A model generated the notes under the pieces. That model did not search any database and was not told the DNA's origin. It saw only the letters and a list, made by a program, of their open reading frames with translations. Shown here piece by piece: positions 5,840 to 11,467 of a stretch of DNA of 11,467 nt. A program made the translations under genes and the position numbers. This DNA comes from Desulfonema limicola (lineage in GTDB: Bacteria > Desulfobacterota > Desulfobacteria > Desulfobacterales > Desulfosalsimonadaceae), in the NCBI GenBank assembly GCA_020722245.1, contig DYLE01000057.1, positions 1 through 11,467 on the forward strand, written 5' to 3'. Within the stretch, counting starts at the first letter, position 1. Each line of letters opens with the position of its first letter.

Positions 5840-5874
5840 TCGGCTGAAACCAGAATTCATTCTTTTTCAGCCGA
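5840..5874 (-). promoter_or_regulatory. Perfect 10-bp inverted repeat over the start of the first cluster gene
   Basis: TCGGCTGAAA (5840-5849) and TTTCAGCCGA (5865-5874) are perfect inverted repeats around a 15-base spacer. The element abuts the ATG at 5839 and encloses the alternative ATG at 5860. In RNA it would fold into a hairpin hiding the translation start; in DNA it could be an operator just downstream of the candidate promoter. The half-site CGGCTGAA recurs in the gap upstream of rubrerythrin. Confidence 0.6.
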
Positions 5875-5888
5875 CGATTTACTGGAAT

Positions 5889-5903
5889 TCAAGATGCATG
5901 CCA
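5889..5903 (-). promoter_or_regulatory. Candidate sigma-54 (-24/-12) promoter of the oxygen-defence cluster
   Basis: On the minus strand TGGCAT, five bases, TTGA matches the TGGCAC-N5-TTGC pattern with exact spacing. One deviation is in the highly conserved -12 C (A here). Transcription would start about 12 bases downstream, near 5877, just before the inverted repeat and the first gene. The same bases also read as TTGGCA-17-TAAATC, a weak sigma-70 alternative. The adjacent sigma-54 activator gene makes the first reading attractive but not secure. Confidence 0.4.
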
Positions 5904-5969
5904 AACGGGGAATAAATCAAAGCCTGTTTTTAAAAACACCGGCTATACACAAGGAATCCAGGTAAAACC

Positions 5970-5992
5970 TTTATAACCCTTCGGTTAATCAA
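5970..5992 (-). repeat. Copy 2 of the conserved intergenic motif (TATAAA with TAACCG upstream)
   Basis: On the minus strand the segment reads ATTAACCGAAGGGT then TATAAA, followed by GGTTTTACC. It parallels 3931-3953 including flanking bases. It contains a short dyad, TAACC-GAAG-GGTTA. It lies about 130 bp upstream of the first cluster gene, in the distance range expected for an activator site or a second promoter. Confidence 0.4.
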
Positions 5993-6156
5993 TGGGCGGG
6001 TTTTCGGATTAGATCTCCAGACCCCATTTTTACTAAGGCATAGTGAAACGGTTTGATGATACAAGCAGGCCTGGACCGGCCCCGGGAGATGGCCTGAGTT
6101 GATTCTAACTATCTGAAGATATATAGTAAAAATAAAAAACGGACGTCTCAGGATGC

Positions 6157-6182
6157 TTTATGATACATAACTGTTTCATAAA
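6157..6182. promoter_or_regulatory. Imperfect 26-bp palindrome downstream of the sigma-54 regulator gene
   Basis: TTTATGATAC (6157-6166) and GTTTCATAAA (6173-6182) form an inverted repeat with 9 of 10 positions pairing around a 6-base spacer. The symmetry is of the kind bound by dimeric regulators. It lies just past the terminator of the regulator gene and about 260 bp ahead of the candidate -24 element, so it could be an upstream activator site. Confidence 0.4.
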
Positions 6183-6221
6183 ACAAAACGCCGAAAAAAA
6201 AACTTTACTGCTTTTCCGGCG
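6181..6221 (-). terminator. Probable intrinsic terminator of the sigma-54 regulator gene, overlapping its stop
   Basis: On the minus strand the arm CGCCGGAAAA (6212-6221) lies in the last codons and pairs with TTTTCGGCG (6189-6197), with one mismatch or bulge. The stem is followed by TTTTGTTT. The stop codon TAA (6205-6207) sits in the loop. It would separate the regulator transcript from the oxygen-defence cluster. Confidence 0.55.
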
Positions 6222-7566
6222 GGCCGGGCAAGGTGGTGGGATGGTCATGAAGGAACCGGTAGAGGGTGGCCCGGCCCACATCAAGCAGCCTGGCCGCCTT
6301 GGCTTTGTTGCCTCCGGTCTTTTTCAACGCCTTTCGAACGGATTCAGGAGCCAGCTTTTTGAGCGGACCGCGCCGGTTTTCCGAATCGGGCATGCCGGCC
6401 AGCTCCAGGGGAAGATGTTCGGGAAGGATCAAGCCGGCGCTGGCCTTGACCATGGCAAACTGCAGGGCGTTCTGGAGCTGCCTGACATTCCCCGGCCAGT
6501 CGTAGTCCAGCATCAGAGACAGGGCCTCGCTGGAAATATCAATCGGCTTCTGATTCCCGGTGCTGCACATCTGATCCAAAAAATAGCGCGCCAATAGCGG
6601 TATGTCGTTTTTCCGCTCCCTGAGCGGCGGAAGGTGAATGGGGATCACGTTTAACCGGTAGTAGAGGTCTTCGCGGAATTTTTTGCTTTTGACCGCCAGC
6701 TTTAAATCCGTGTTGGTGGCGCTGATGATCCGGACGTTGACCGAGACGGTCTGCTCGCCCCCGACCTTTTCAAACCGTCCTTTCTGCAAAAAACGCAGAA
6801 GCTTCACCTGGGTCCCCCTGGAAAGCTCCGCCACCTCGTCTAAAAAGATAGTCCCGCCGTCCGCCATCTCAAACCGGCCCTTCTTGTCCCGAATGGCGCC
6901 CGAAAACGCGCCCTTGACATGGCCGAACAGCTCGCTTTCGATCAATCCCTCGGGCAACGCCCCGCAGTTGATCGGGACAAACGGCGCTCCGGCCCGAAGG
7001 CTCTGGTTATGAATGGCCTCGGCCACCAGCTCTTTTCCGGTTCCGGTCTCCCCGTAGATGTGCACCGGAAAATCATAACCGGAAAGGTCATGAATCTGCT
7101 CAAACACCTGAAGCATTTTTCCGGAGCGGCCCACGATGTTCGCGTACCCATCCAGGTCGCGGTTCCTGAACCGGCAGTTGATGACCTCGGTGATATCCTT
7201 GATGAAGGCCAGCACCCCGAAGACGGTTCCGGAATGATCCTTGAGCGCCGATACCGACATCTCGACGTTGCGGATTTCACCATCCTTGGTAAAAATATTT
7301 AAAGGGTACTCTTTGGAATCCGGAAGGTTGACCGGATCTCCTAAAAACATGCAGCGCTCACCGCAAAACGGCGCGCCAAAGGCCTCATGGCAGTCCCGGT
7401 GTAAAATCTCCTTGCGGCTGTATCCGGTGATCCGCTCGGCCTCCCGGTTGAAAAAGAAAATCCGGCGCTCCAGGTCATGGGCGATAATGCCCTCTTTCAG
7501 GTTGTCCAGGATATGGACCAGGTTGGTTTCATTGGCGATGATCTGTTTGAATTTTCTCTCGGGCAT
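6205..7566 (-). CDS. Sigma-54-dependent transcriptional activator (PAS, AAA+, Fis-type HTH)
   Basis: A 453-residue bacterial enhancer-binding protein from the ATG at 7566. An in-frame TTG at 7620 would add 18 residues; neither start has a clear ribosome binding site. An N-terminal PAS domain (about 12-130) carries a cysteine triad C59, C68 and C72 (DCHEAFGAPFCGERC). The AAA+ domain shows Walker A GETGTGKE (172-179), the sigma-54 contact loop as GAFSGA (219-224; usual form GAFTGA), Walker B GGTIFLDE (237-244), and WPGNVRQLQN (357-366). A Fis-type helix-turn-helix ends the protein (NKAKAARLLDVGRATLYRFL, 420-439). There is no receiver or kinase domain, so the PAS domain is the likely sensor. It is followed directly by the oxygen-defence cluster and preceded by a universal stress protein gene, so control of one or both is likely. 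The signal it senses is not known. Confidence 0.95.
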   Translation of the reverse strand: MPERKFKQIIANETNLVHILDNLKEGIIAHDLERRIFFFNREAERITGYSRKEILHRDCHEAFGAPFCGERCMFLGDPVNLPDSKEYPLNIFTKDGEIRNVEMSVSALKDHSGTVFGVLAFIKDITEVINCRFRNRDLDGYANIVGRSGKMLQVFEQIHDLSGYDFPVHIYGETGTGKELVAEAIHNQSLRAGAPFVPINCGALPEGLIESELFGHVKGAFSGAIRDKKGRFEMADGGTIFLDEVAELSRGTQVKLLRFLQKGRFEKVGGEQTVSVNVRIISATNTDLKLAVKSKKFREDLYYRLNVIPIHLPPLRERKNDIPLLARYFLDQMCSTGNQKPIDISSEALSLMLDYDWPGNVRQLQNALQFAMVKASAGLILPEHLPLELAGMPDSENRRGPLKKLAPESVRKALKKTGGNKAKAARLLDVGRATLYRFLHDHPTTLPGPPEKQ

Positions 7567-7680
7567 GGTCAGGTTTGTATATCGATAAATCCTGTTTTTA
7601 TCAAAACTCCAGCGATTCAAACCTCAGCAGGAACCATAGGCGTAAAACCGAATCGCATTTTTCAAGGACACCTCCGGCAA

Positions 7681-8583
7681 CTACCTGGAGCAGATGGACA
7701 GCACCGGGCAAGGGGACCTTCGAATGACCCGGTCCGTGGTGGAACCCATCAGCAGGTCCTCGACCATGCCGTGCCCCCGAATCCCCAGGGCGACCAGGTC
7801 GATGTTCTTGAGCTCCGCGTACCGGATGATTTCCTCATAGGGCTTGCCCACGAGCAGCTTGACATTTAGGGATATCCAGTTCAAGGCCTCCTGGGGCACC
7901 AGGGACCTCAGCTTCTCGAGAATCATGTCATACAAATCCTTCTTGAACCGGTCCCCCGGCTCCGAGGGGAGTTTAAAAAGCTCCCGGTAGCCGGAGGGCT
8001 CAACCACATGAATCAGATGCAGCTCGCTTTCAAACTCCTGGGCCATGCTGAGGCTGTACCGAAAAGCCAGGTCGGAATCGGCTGAGAAATCGCATCCCAC
8101 AAGGATCCGCTTAAAGGGAAACTTATGATGCTCGGCGGGCGCCGCCGATTCCGACCCCCGCAGCACGAGCAGAGGGCATGGCAAGGTGCGCATCAGGCGT
8201 TCCGTCACGGATCCGAGGAACAGCCGCTTCAGCCCGGACCTGCCGTGGGTGGCTGTAATCACCAGATCAGCGCTGTGTTCCCCGGCCAGCCGCGCGATCT
8301 CATCGGTGGGGTTACCGAGGGTGATCAGGGGTTGATAATCCACCGAGGCATCGCCGATCAGCCGCTCAATCTCCGCCTGGGCATAGTTGATAAACCGGTT
8401 TTGATCCTCAATCGGGCCGGCCACCGCCTCTCCGTACATGGGAACCGGTGGCAGGTCGACCACATGACACACATACAGTTTTGCATGGAACTCCCTTGCC
8501 AGGGCGATCCCGTACGACACCACATCTTTGGCAAACCCTGAAAAATCGGTGGCGCACAGGATTTGGGTGATCTGTCGTCTCAT
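7681..8583 (-). CDS. Tandem-domain universal stress protein (UspA family)
   Basis: A 300-residue protein made of two UspA folds, about residues 5-142 and 156-298, each opening with the characteristic (I)L(C/V)xxDFS segment. The second domain keeps the full ATP-binding signature G-x2-G-x9-GS (GIRGHG through MGSTT). The first has Ala in place of the first Gly (ATHGRSG through LGSVTE), so nucleotide binding there may be weaker or absent. Universal stress proteins are cytoplasmic, induced on growth arrest or stress, and mostly of unclear biochemical action. The ATG at 8583 follows AAAGGAGG. The sigma-54 regulator begins 60-115 bp downstream with no terminator or good promoter between, which suggests joint transcription. 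Confidence 0.93.
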   Translation of the reverse strand: MRRQITQILCATDFSGFAKDVVSYGIALAREFHAKLYVCHVVDLPPVPMYGEAVAGPIEDQNRFINYAQAEIERLIGDASVDYQPLITLGNPTDEIARLAGEHSADLVITATHGRSGLKRLFLGSVTERLMRTLPCPLLVLRGSESAAPAEHHKFPFKRILVGCDFSADSDLAFRYSLSMAQEFESELHLIHVVEPSGYRELFKLPSEPGDRFKKDLYDMILEKLRSLVPQEALNWISLNVKLLVGKPYEEIIRYAELKNIDLVALGIRGHGMVEDLLMGSTTDRVIRRSPCPVLSICSR

Positions 8584-8658
8584 GGCGGGTCCTCCTTTGG
8601 TCTTTGAAAGGTTACACCGCTCAAAACCTCATGAATCAAATCCAGAATCGTTGGATAA

Positions 8659-8688
8659 AGTATACCCAAGCGCGGCGTAAAACCGCAA
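8659..8688 (-). promoter_or_regulatory. Probable sigma-70 promoter of the universal stress protein gene
   Basis: On the minus strand TTGCGG (8683-8688), 18 bases, TATACT (8659-8664). The -10 box matches five of six consensus positions. Transcription would start near 8652, leaving a leader of about 70 bases before the ATG at 8583. The element lies immediately after the trmO stop codon. Confidence 0.55.
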
Positions 8689-8693
8689 GGCTT

Positions 8694-9113
8694 TTATTGC
8701 TCTTCTGTGTCCGCGCCCGGATTGCCGGCCTCGATATGGGGCTTGATGTCTAAAATCGGAGTGCCGTCGATCATGTCCGCATGGTTTACGAAGATCCGGT
8801 TTTCGTGGACATCCAGCACCTCCAGCACGGAAAGCCCGATGGGGTTCGGCCGATGGGGCGAGCAGATACTGAACACCCCCATGGCCCGGTGACGGGCGGC
8901 GGATGTCTGAATCAGTAGCCTCGAATCAAACGGCGAACTCTTATGAAAATAAAACAACACCACGATCCGCTGCCCGGGAGCGATCCCGTTCAAGCCCTCC
9001 TGATAAATGGCGTCGATCTCGATCTCCCCTTTGACCTGGGAAACAGACCAGTGCCGGGGAATCTGCTGTTCAGCCGTGTGAAACACCCCGATGGGCGTCA
9101 TCTCAATACGCAT
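8694..9113 (-). CDS. trmO: TrmO/TsaA-family tRNA methyltransferase (m6t6A37)
   Basis: A 139-residue single-domain protein of the TsaA/TrmO (YaeB-like) family. The hallmark GVFSICSPHRPNPIGLS and the later DGTPILDIKP are both present. Escherichia coli TrmO uses S-adenosylmethionine to methylate t6A37 of threonine tRNA; short single-domain relatives like this one lack the C-terminal extension, and some may have other substrates. The ATG at 9113 is preferred over an in-frame upstream ATG because AGGAG lies just before it and the gene then begins one base after the preceding stop (TAAGATG), a typical translational coupling. It forms an RNA-modification pair with the rRNA methyltransferase upstream. 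The next gene downstream has its own promoter overlapping the end of this one. Confidence 0.9.
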   Translation of the reverse strand: MRIEMTPIGVFHTAEQQIPRHWSVSQVKGEIEIDAIYQEGLNGIAPGQRIVVLFYFHKSSPFDSRLLIQTSAARHRAMGVFSICSPHRPNPIGLSVLEVLDVHENRIFVNHADMIDGTPILDIKPHIEAGNPGADTEEQ

Positions 9114-9114
9114 C

Positions 9115-10512
9115 TTATCTCCTGATGTTTCGTTCCATTTGCGCCACCGATTCCACATGGTAGGTGTGCGGAAACATGTCCACCAGCTGAACCTCCGTCA
9201 CCTGGTAATCCTCTTTCATCAATCCGGCGTCTCTGGCCAGGGATGCGGGGTTGCAGGAAACATAGACGATCCGTTTCGGGGCCATGGCCAGCAGCTGTTT
9301 GACCACATCCTTATGCATCCCCGCCCTCGGCGGGTCAATGATGAGCACATCCGGCCTTTCAACGATACCCGATAAGACCTTTCGAATGTCGCCCAAAACA
9401 AAACGGCAGTTGGATATTTTGTTGCGCCGGCAATTTTTCTCGGCATCGGCCACAGCGGTTTCCACGACCTCAATACCGGTCACCCTTGCTGCGGCGTCGG
9501 ACAGCCAGATGGGAATGGTCCCGATGCCGCTGTAAAGATCGAGAACGGTGTCGGTTCCGGAAAGCCCGGCGTAGCGCCTGACCGTATCATACAGGACCTC
9601 GGCCCCTCGGGTATTGGTCTGAAAAAAGGAATTGGCCGAGACCTCAAACTCGTAGCGGCCCACCCTCTCCACCAGAAACCGCTCCCCGGCCAAAAGCAGC
9701 TCATAGTCGCCGAGGGCAACCCCTGATTTGCGGGCCGTGATGTTGTTGACCACGGAAACGATCTTCGGATGCTGTTTGATCAGCAGCTCGGCAAGGGGTT
9801 TAATGACGGCGGGGTTCTCGCTTGCCGTGACCATATTGACCAGCCATTGATCGCGGGCTTCGGAATGGCGCAGCACCAAAAACCGCCAGAACCCCTCATG
9901 GGAGCGAATCCCATAGGGCGGCAGGCCGGAATTTTTCATGTAGTCCTTCACCGCGCAAAGGATCTGATTTCCCTCCGGCGGCTGAAGCAGACAGGCGTCG
10001 ATATCCACCACCTTGTAAAAGGTGCCCGGAGCGTGCAGCCCCAGCGCAAAACCGGCGTCCGAGATCCCGTCCTTCATCTCCCCGGGAAGCAGCCATCGCC
10101 GGTCCGTGCAGGAAAACTCCATCTTGTTGCGATACTCAAACACCCGCTGCGCCGGCAGAACCGGATTGACGGGAACATCGCGGATGCCGCCGATATGAGC
10201 GAACGCATCCACGACATGCTGCCGCTTGTAGGCCAGCTGTTTTTCATAGGACAACGCCTGGCATCGGCAGCCGCCGCAGCATCCGCTGTAAGGGCAGGCT
10301 GGATCGATGCGATCGGGCGACGGGGAAAGAAGATCAACAATCCGGGCTTCCAGGTAGCGCTTTCTTTTCTTTGCAATCCGGGCCGATACCCGGTCACCCG
10401 GAAGGCCGTTATCCACAAAGACCGTCAGCCCGTCAAGTTTGGCTATCCCCTTTCCGCCGAACGCCAGGTCCGTGATCTCCAGCTCGAGGGTCTGTCCTTT
10501 TTCAAACGTCAT
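9115..10512 (-). CDS. rlmD: 23S rRNA (uracil-C5) methyltransferase, RlmD/RlmCD (TrmA/RumA) family
   Basis: A 465-residue SAM-dependent methyltransferase forming 5-methyluridine in RNA. An N-terminal TRAM domain (about 4-62, with LAFGGKGIAK) is followed by the four-cysteine iron-sulfur motif C73-x5-C79-x2-C82 plus C174, as in E. coli RumA. The catalytic domain shows SFFQTN (295-300), the SAM-binding DLYSGIGT (325-332), DPPRAG (393-398), the nucleophile C420 in VSCNPASLARD, and the general base E454 (HVESV). The family contains RlmC, RlmD, RlmCD and TrmA, and the exact target base cannot be settled from sequence, so the symbol is tentative. The ATG at 10512 has no strong ribosome binding site. 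It is coupled to the trmO-type gene downstream. Confidence 0.92.
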   Translation of the reverse strand: MTFEKGQTLELEITDLAFGGKGIAKLDGLTVFVDNGLPGDRVSARIAKKRKRYLEARIVDLLSPSPDRIDPACPYSGCCGGCRCQALSYEKQLAYKRQHVVDAFAHIGGIRDVPVNPVLPAQRVFEYRNKMEFSCTDRRWLLPGEMKDGISDAGFALGLHAPGTFYKVVDIDACLLQPPEGNQILCAVKDYMKNSGLPPYGIRSHEGFWRFLVLRHSEARDQWLVNMVTASENPAVIKPLAELLIKQHPKIVSVVNNITARKSGVALGDYELLLAGERFLVERVGRYEFEVSANSFFQTNTRGAEVLYDTVRRYAGLSGTDTVLDLYSGIGTIPIWLSDAAARVTGIEVVETAVADAEKNCRRNKISNCRFVLGDIRKVLSGIVERPDVLIIDPPRAGMHKDVVKQLLAMAPKRIVYVSCNPASLARDAGLMKEDYQVTEVQLVDMFPHTYHVESVAQMERNIRR

Positions 10513-10584
10513 GGGTTTCGATCCATGAAGTGCTGTTTTTCATTTACATTTACCGGCGAATCCGATAGCTGAAGGCTGTATTTT

Positions 10585-10613
10585 ATCTTAGGCGGCTGGC
10601 ATCATAAAATCAA
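10585..10613 (-). promoter_or_regulatory. Candidate promoter for the rRNA methyltransferase-trmO pair
   Basis: On the minus strand TTGATT (10608-10613), 17 bases, TAAGAT (10585-10590), each matching four of six consensus bases with ideal spacing. It lies in the 117-bp divergent region. The inverted repeat GCGGCT (10592-10597) and AGCCGC (10613-10618) overlaps its spacer and -35 end and sits just upstream of the hydrolase start, so it could be an operator acting on both directions. Confidence 0.35.
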
Positions 10614-10629
10614 GCCGCGGGTGCAGGAA

Positions 10630-11352
10630 ATGAAAAAACCCATACAGTTTAATTCAGATAACTATCAATTATACGGCGTTCTTCATCTTCCGTCGAAAAA
10701 AAAACCTGCCGTTGTGATCGGCTGCCACGGGCTGATGAGCACCGGGGACTCCCCCAAACAGATTGCCCTGGCGGAAAAATTAAACGCCCGCGGGATCGCT
10801 TTTTTCCGTTTGGATCACCGGGGCTGCGGCCGAAGCAGCGGTGAATTTTCATCCGCCACAAGCTTTGCAGGAAGATGCCGGGATTTAGAGAGCGCCATTA
10901 GCGTCATTTGTTCTCAAATCGGGACAGACTCCCCGATCGGGCTGTTCGGCAGCAGTTTCGGGGGCGCGGTAATCCTGGAGGTGGCCAGCCGGATCAAGAC
11001 CCAGGCGCTGGTGACCGTGGCGGCCCCCATTTGCAGCGAGGCCATCAATCCTCCGTATTTGAATGACCCGGCAAACCAGGAGCTTCTTCGGACCCTCGAC
11101 AGGGATAAACTCAAATTTGATGTTTCGGACCGTCTGGCCGAGGTCTGCGGCCTGTTGCTGTTCCATGGTGAAGCCGATTCCATCGTTCCCGTGTCAAACG
11201 CGTTTGAAATCCATGAAAAGGTCCGTCCTCCCAAACAGCTCATCTGTTTTAAAAACGGGGACCATAGTCTCAGCGATCCTTCGCATCAGGCGGAATTCAT
11301 CGACAAGGCCGTATCCTGGTTTGAGATGGGTTTGAAAGGGTTTTCTGATTGA
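10630..11352 (+). CDS. Alpha/beta hydrolase (serine hydrolase, S33/acyl-esterase-like)
   Basis: A 240-residue soluble alpha/beta-hydrolase. The nucleophile elbow is GSSFGG with S109, the acid is probably D183 (GEADSIVP), and the histidine H212 (GDHSLS). The oxyanion segment is CHGLMST (32-38) and the conserved DHRGCGRSSG lies at 62-71. The fold and size resemble small lipolytic or peptidase-like S33 hydrolases; the substrate cannot be read from the sequence. The ATG at 10630 is chosen, with AGGA close before it; an in-frame GTG at 10621 would add three residues. It is the only clear plus-strand gene, divergent from the rRNA methyltransferase. No signal peptide is seen. It shows no evident link to the oxygen-defence genes. 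Confidence 0.88.
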   Translation: MKKPIQFNSDNYQLYGVLHLPSKKKPAVVIGCHGLMSTGDSPKQIALAEKLNARGIAFFRLDHRGCGRSSGEFSSATSFAGRCRDLESAISVICSQIGTDSPIGLFGSSFGGAVILEVASRIKTQALVTVAAPICSEAINPPYLNDPANQELLRTLDRDKLKFDVSDRLAEVCGLLLFHGEADSIVPVSNAFEIHEKVRPPKQLICFKNGDHSLSDPSHQAEFIDKAVSWFEMGLKGFSD

Positions 11353-11467
11353 GGCTTGAAATGACCCTATTTTTTTCTCGCCGGGAAGAAACCCTTTGGG
11401 AGCAGAAATAATACCCCAAATCCGCGATTGGCGGGAATTTTTGGTGAAAAATGATTGAAAAACCTCG

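Larger units (their letters stand above)
5861..6204. other. 344-bp non-coding regulatory stretch between regulator and oxygen-defence cluster
   Basis: No credible gene is present on either strand. It begins (minus strand) with the tail of a terminator for the sigma-54 regulator, then an imperfect 26-bp dyad (6157-6182), an AT-rich patch, a GC-rich dyad CAGGCC/GGCCTG (6066-6071 and 6091-6096), a weak TTAGTA-17-TCTAAT promoter-like pair near 6010-6038, copy 2 of the conserved motif (5970-5992), and a near-consensus -24/-12 element (5889-5903). Length and content fit an upstream activating region for a sigma-54-controlled operon, but no single element is proven. Confidence 0.6.

Noticed and set aside
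5861..6204. Small RNA, tRNA or riboswitch in the long non-coding stretch
   Set aside because: No tRNA-like fold, no known riboswitch core, and no hairpin with a T-run defining an RNA 3' end apart from the regulator terminator at its right end.
10513..10529. Five-codon leader frame overlapping the start of the rRNA methyltransferase gene
   Set aside because: It has no ribosome binding site and such short frames are frequent by chance.
9769..10572. 267-residue open reading frame on the plus strand
   Set aside because: It lies antisense over the well-supported rRNA methyltransferase gene, has no recognisable motif, and its composition is what high-GC reverse-complement coding sequence gives.
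11337..11378. Terminator for the alpha/beta hydrolase (AGGGT and ACCCT followed by a T-run)
   Set aside because: The stem is only 5 bp with a 22-base loop; the T-run alone is not enough.
11451..11467. Possible start of a plus-strand gene (ATGATTGAAAAACC) at the right edge
   Set aside because: Only five codons are visible and the ribosome binding site is weak, so it cannot be called.

Overview
The window looks like a chromosomal piece from a strictly anaerobic, probably sulfate-reducing member of the Desulfobacterota (the former deltaproteobacteria). The reasons are the set of rubredoxin, rubrerythrin, desulfoferrodoxin and flavodiiron protein, a sigma-54 activator with a PAS sensor, moderately high GC, and well-formed AGGAGG ribosome binding sites. 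The species assignment is inference. Almost everything is on the minus strand, so transcription runs from high to low coordinates.

Region 1 (11352 to about 10513): a plus-strand serine alpha/beta hydrolase is divergent from a minus-strand housekeeping pair. The pair is an RlmD/RlmCD-type m5U rRNA methyltransferase (9115-10512) and a TrmO/TsaA-type tRNA methyltransferase (8694-9113), joined stop-to-start as TAAGATG.

Region 2 (8583 to 6205): a two-domain universal stress protein with a plausible sigma-70 promoter, then a PAS-AAA+-Fis sigma-54 activator. The activator carries a cysteine triad in its PAS domain and a GAFSGA variant of the sigma-54 contact loop. Its end overlaps a terminator-like hairpin, followed by a 344-bp non-coding stretch rich in dyads and promoter candidates.

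Region 3 (5839 to 1, leaving the window): ten consecutive minus-strand genes forming an oxygen and reactive-oxygen defence island. In transcription order they are a small unknown helical protein, rubrerythrin, a rubrerythrin-like diiron protein without a rubredoxin domain, desulfoferrodoxin (superoxide reductase), a flavodoxin resembling the C-terminal domain of flavodiiron proteins, a 7-cysteine zinc-ribbon protein, CydA and CydB (quinol oxidase bd, short Q-loop), rubredoxin, and the N-terminal third of a flavodiiron protein (FprA/ROO). Together these would reduce O2 at the membrane (CydAB) and in the cytoplasm (FprA fed by rubredoxin), superoxide (Dfx) and peroxide (Rbr). The sigma-54 regulator next to the cluster is the obvious candidate to control it.

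The best leads for something undescribed are: the unannotated small protein leading the cluster, with a 10-bp inverted repeat over its start and a near-consensus -24/-12 element just upstream; a roughly 23-bp motif ending in TATAAA that recurs upstream of both the cluster and the flavodoxin gene; a strong terminator hairpin wedged between rubredoxin and fprA; and the cysteine-bearing PAS sensor. I see no mobile elements, CRISPR arrays, tRNA or rRNA genes.
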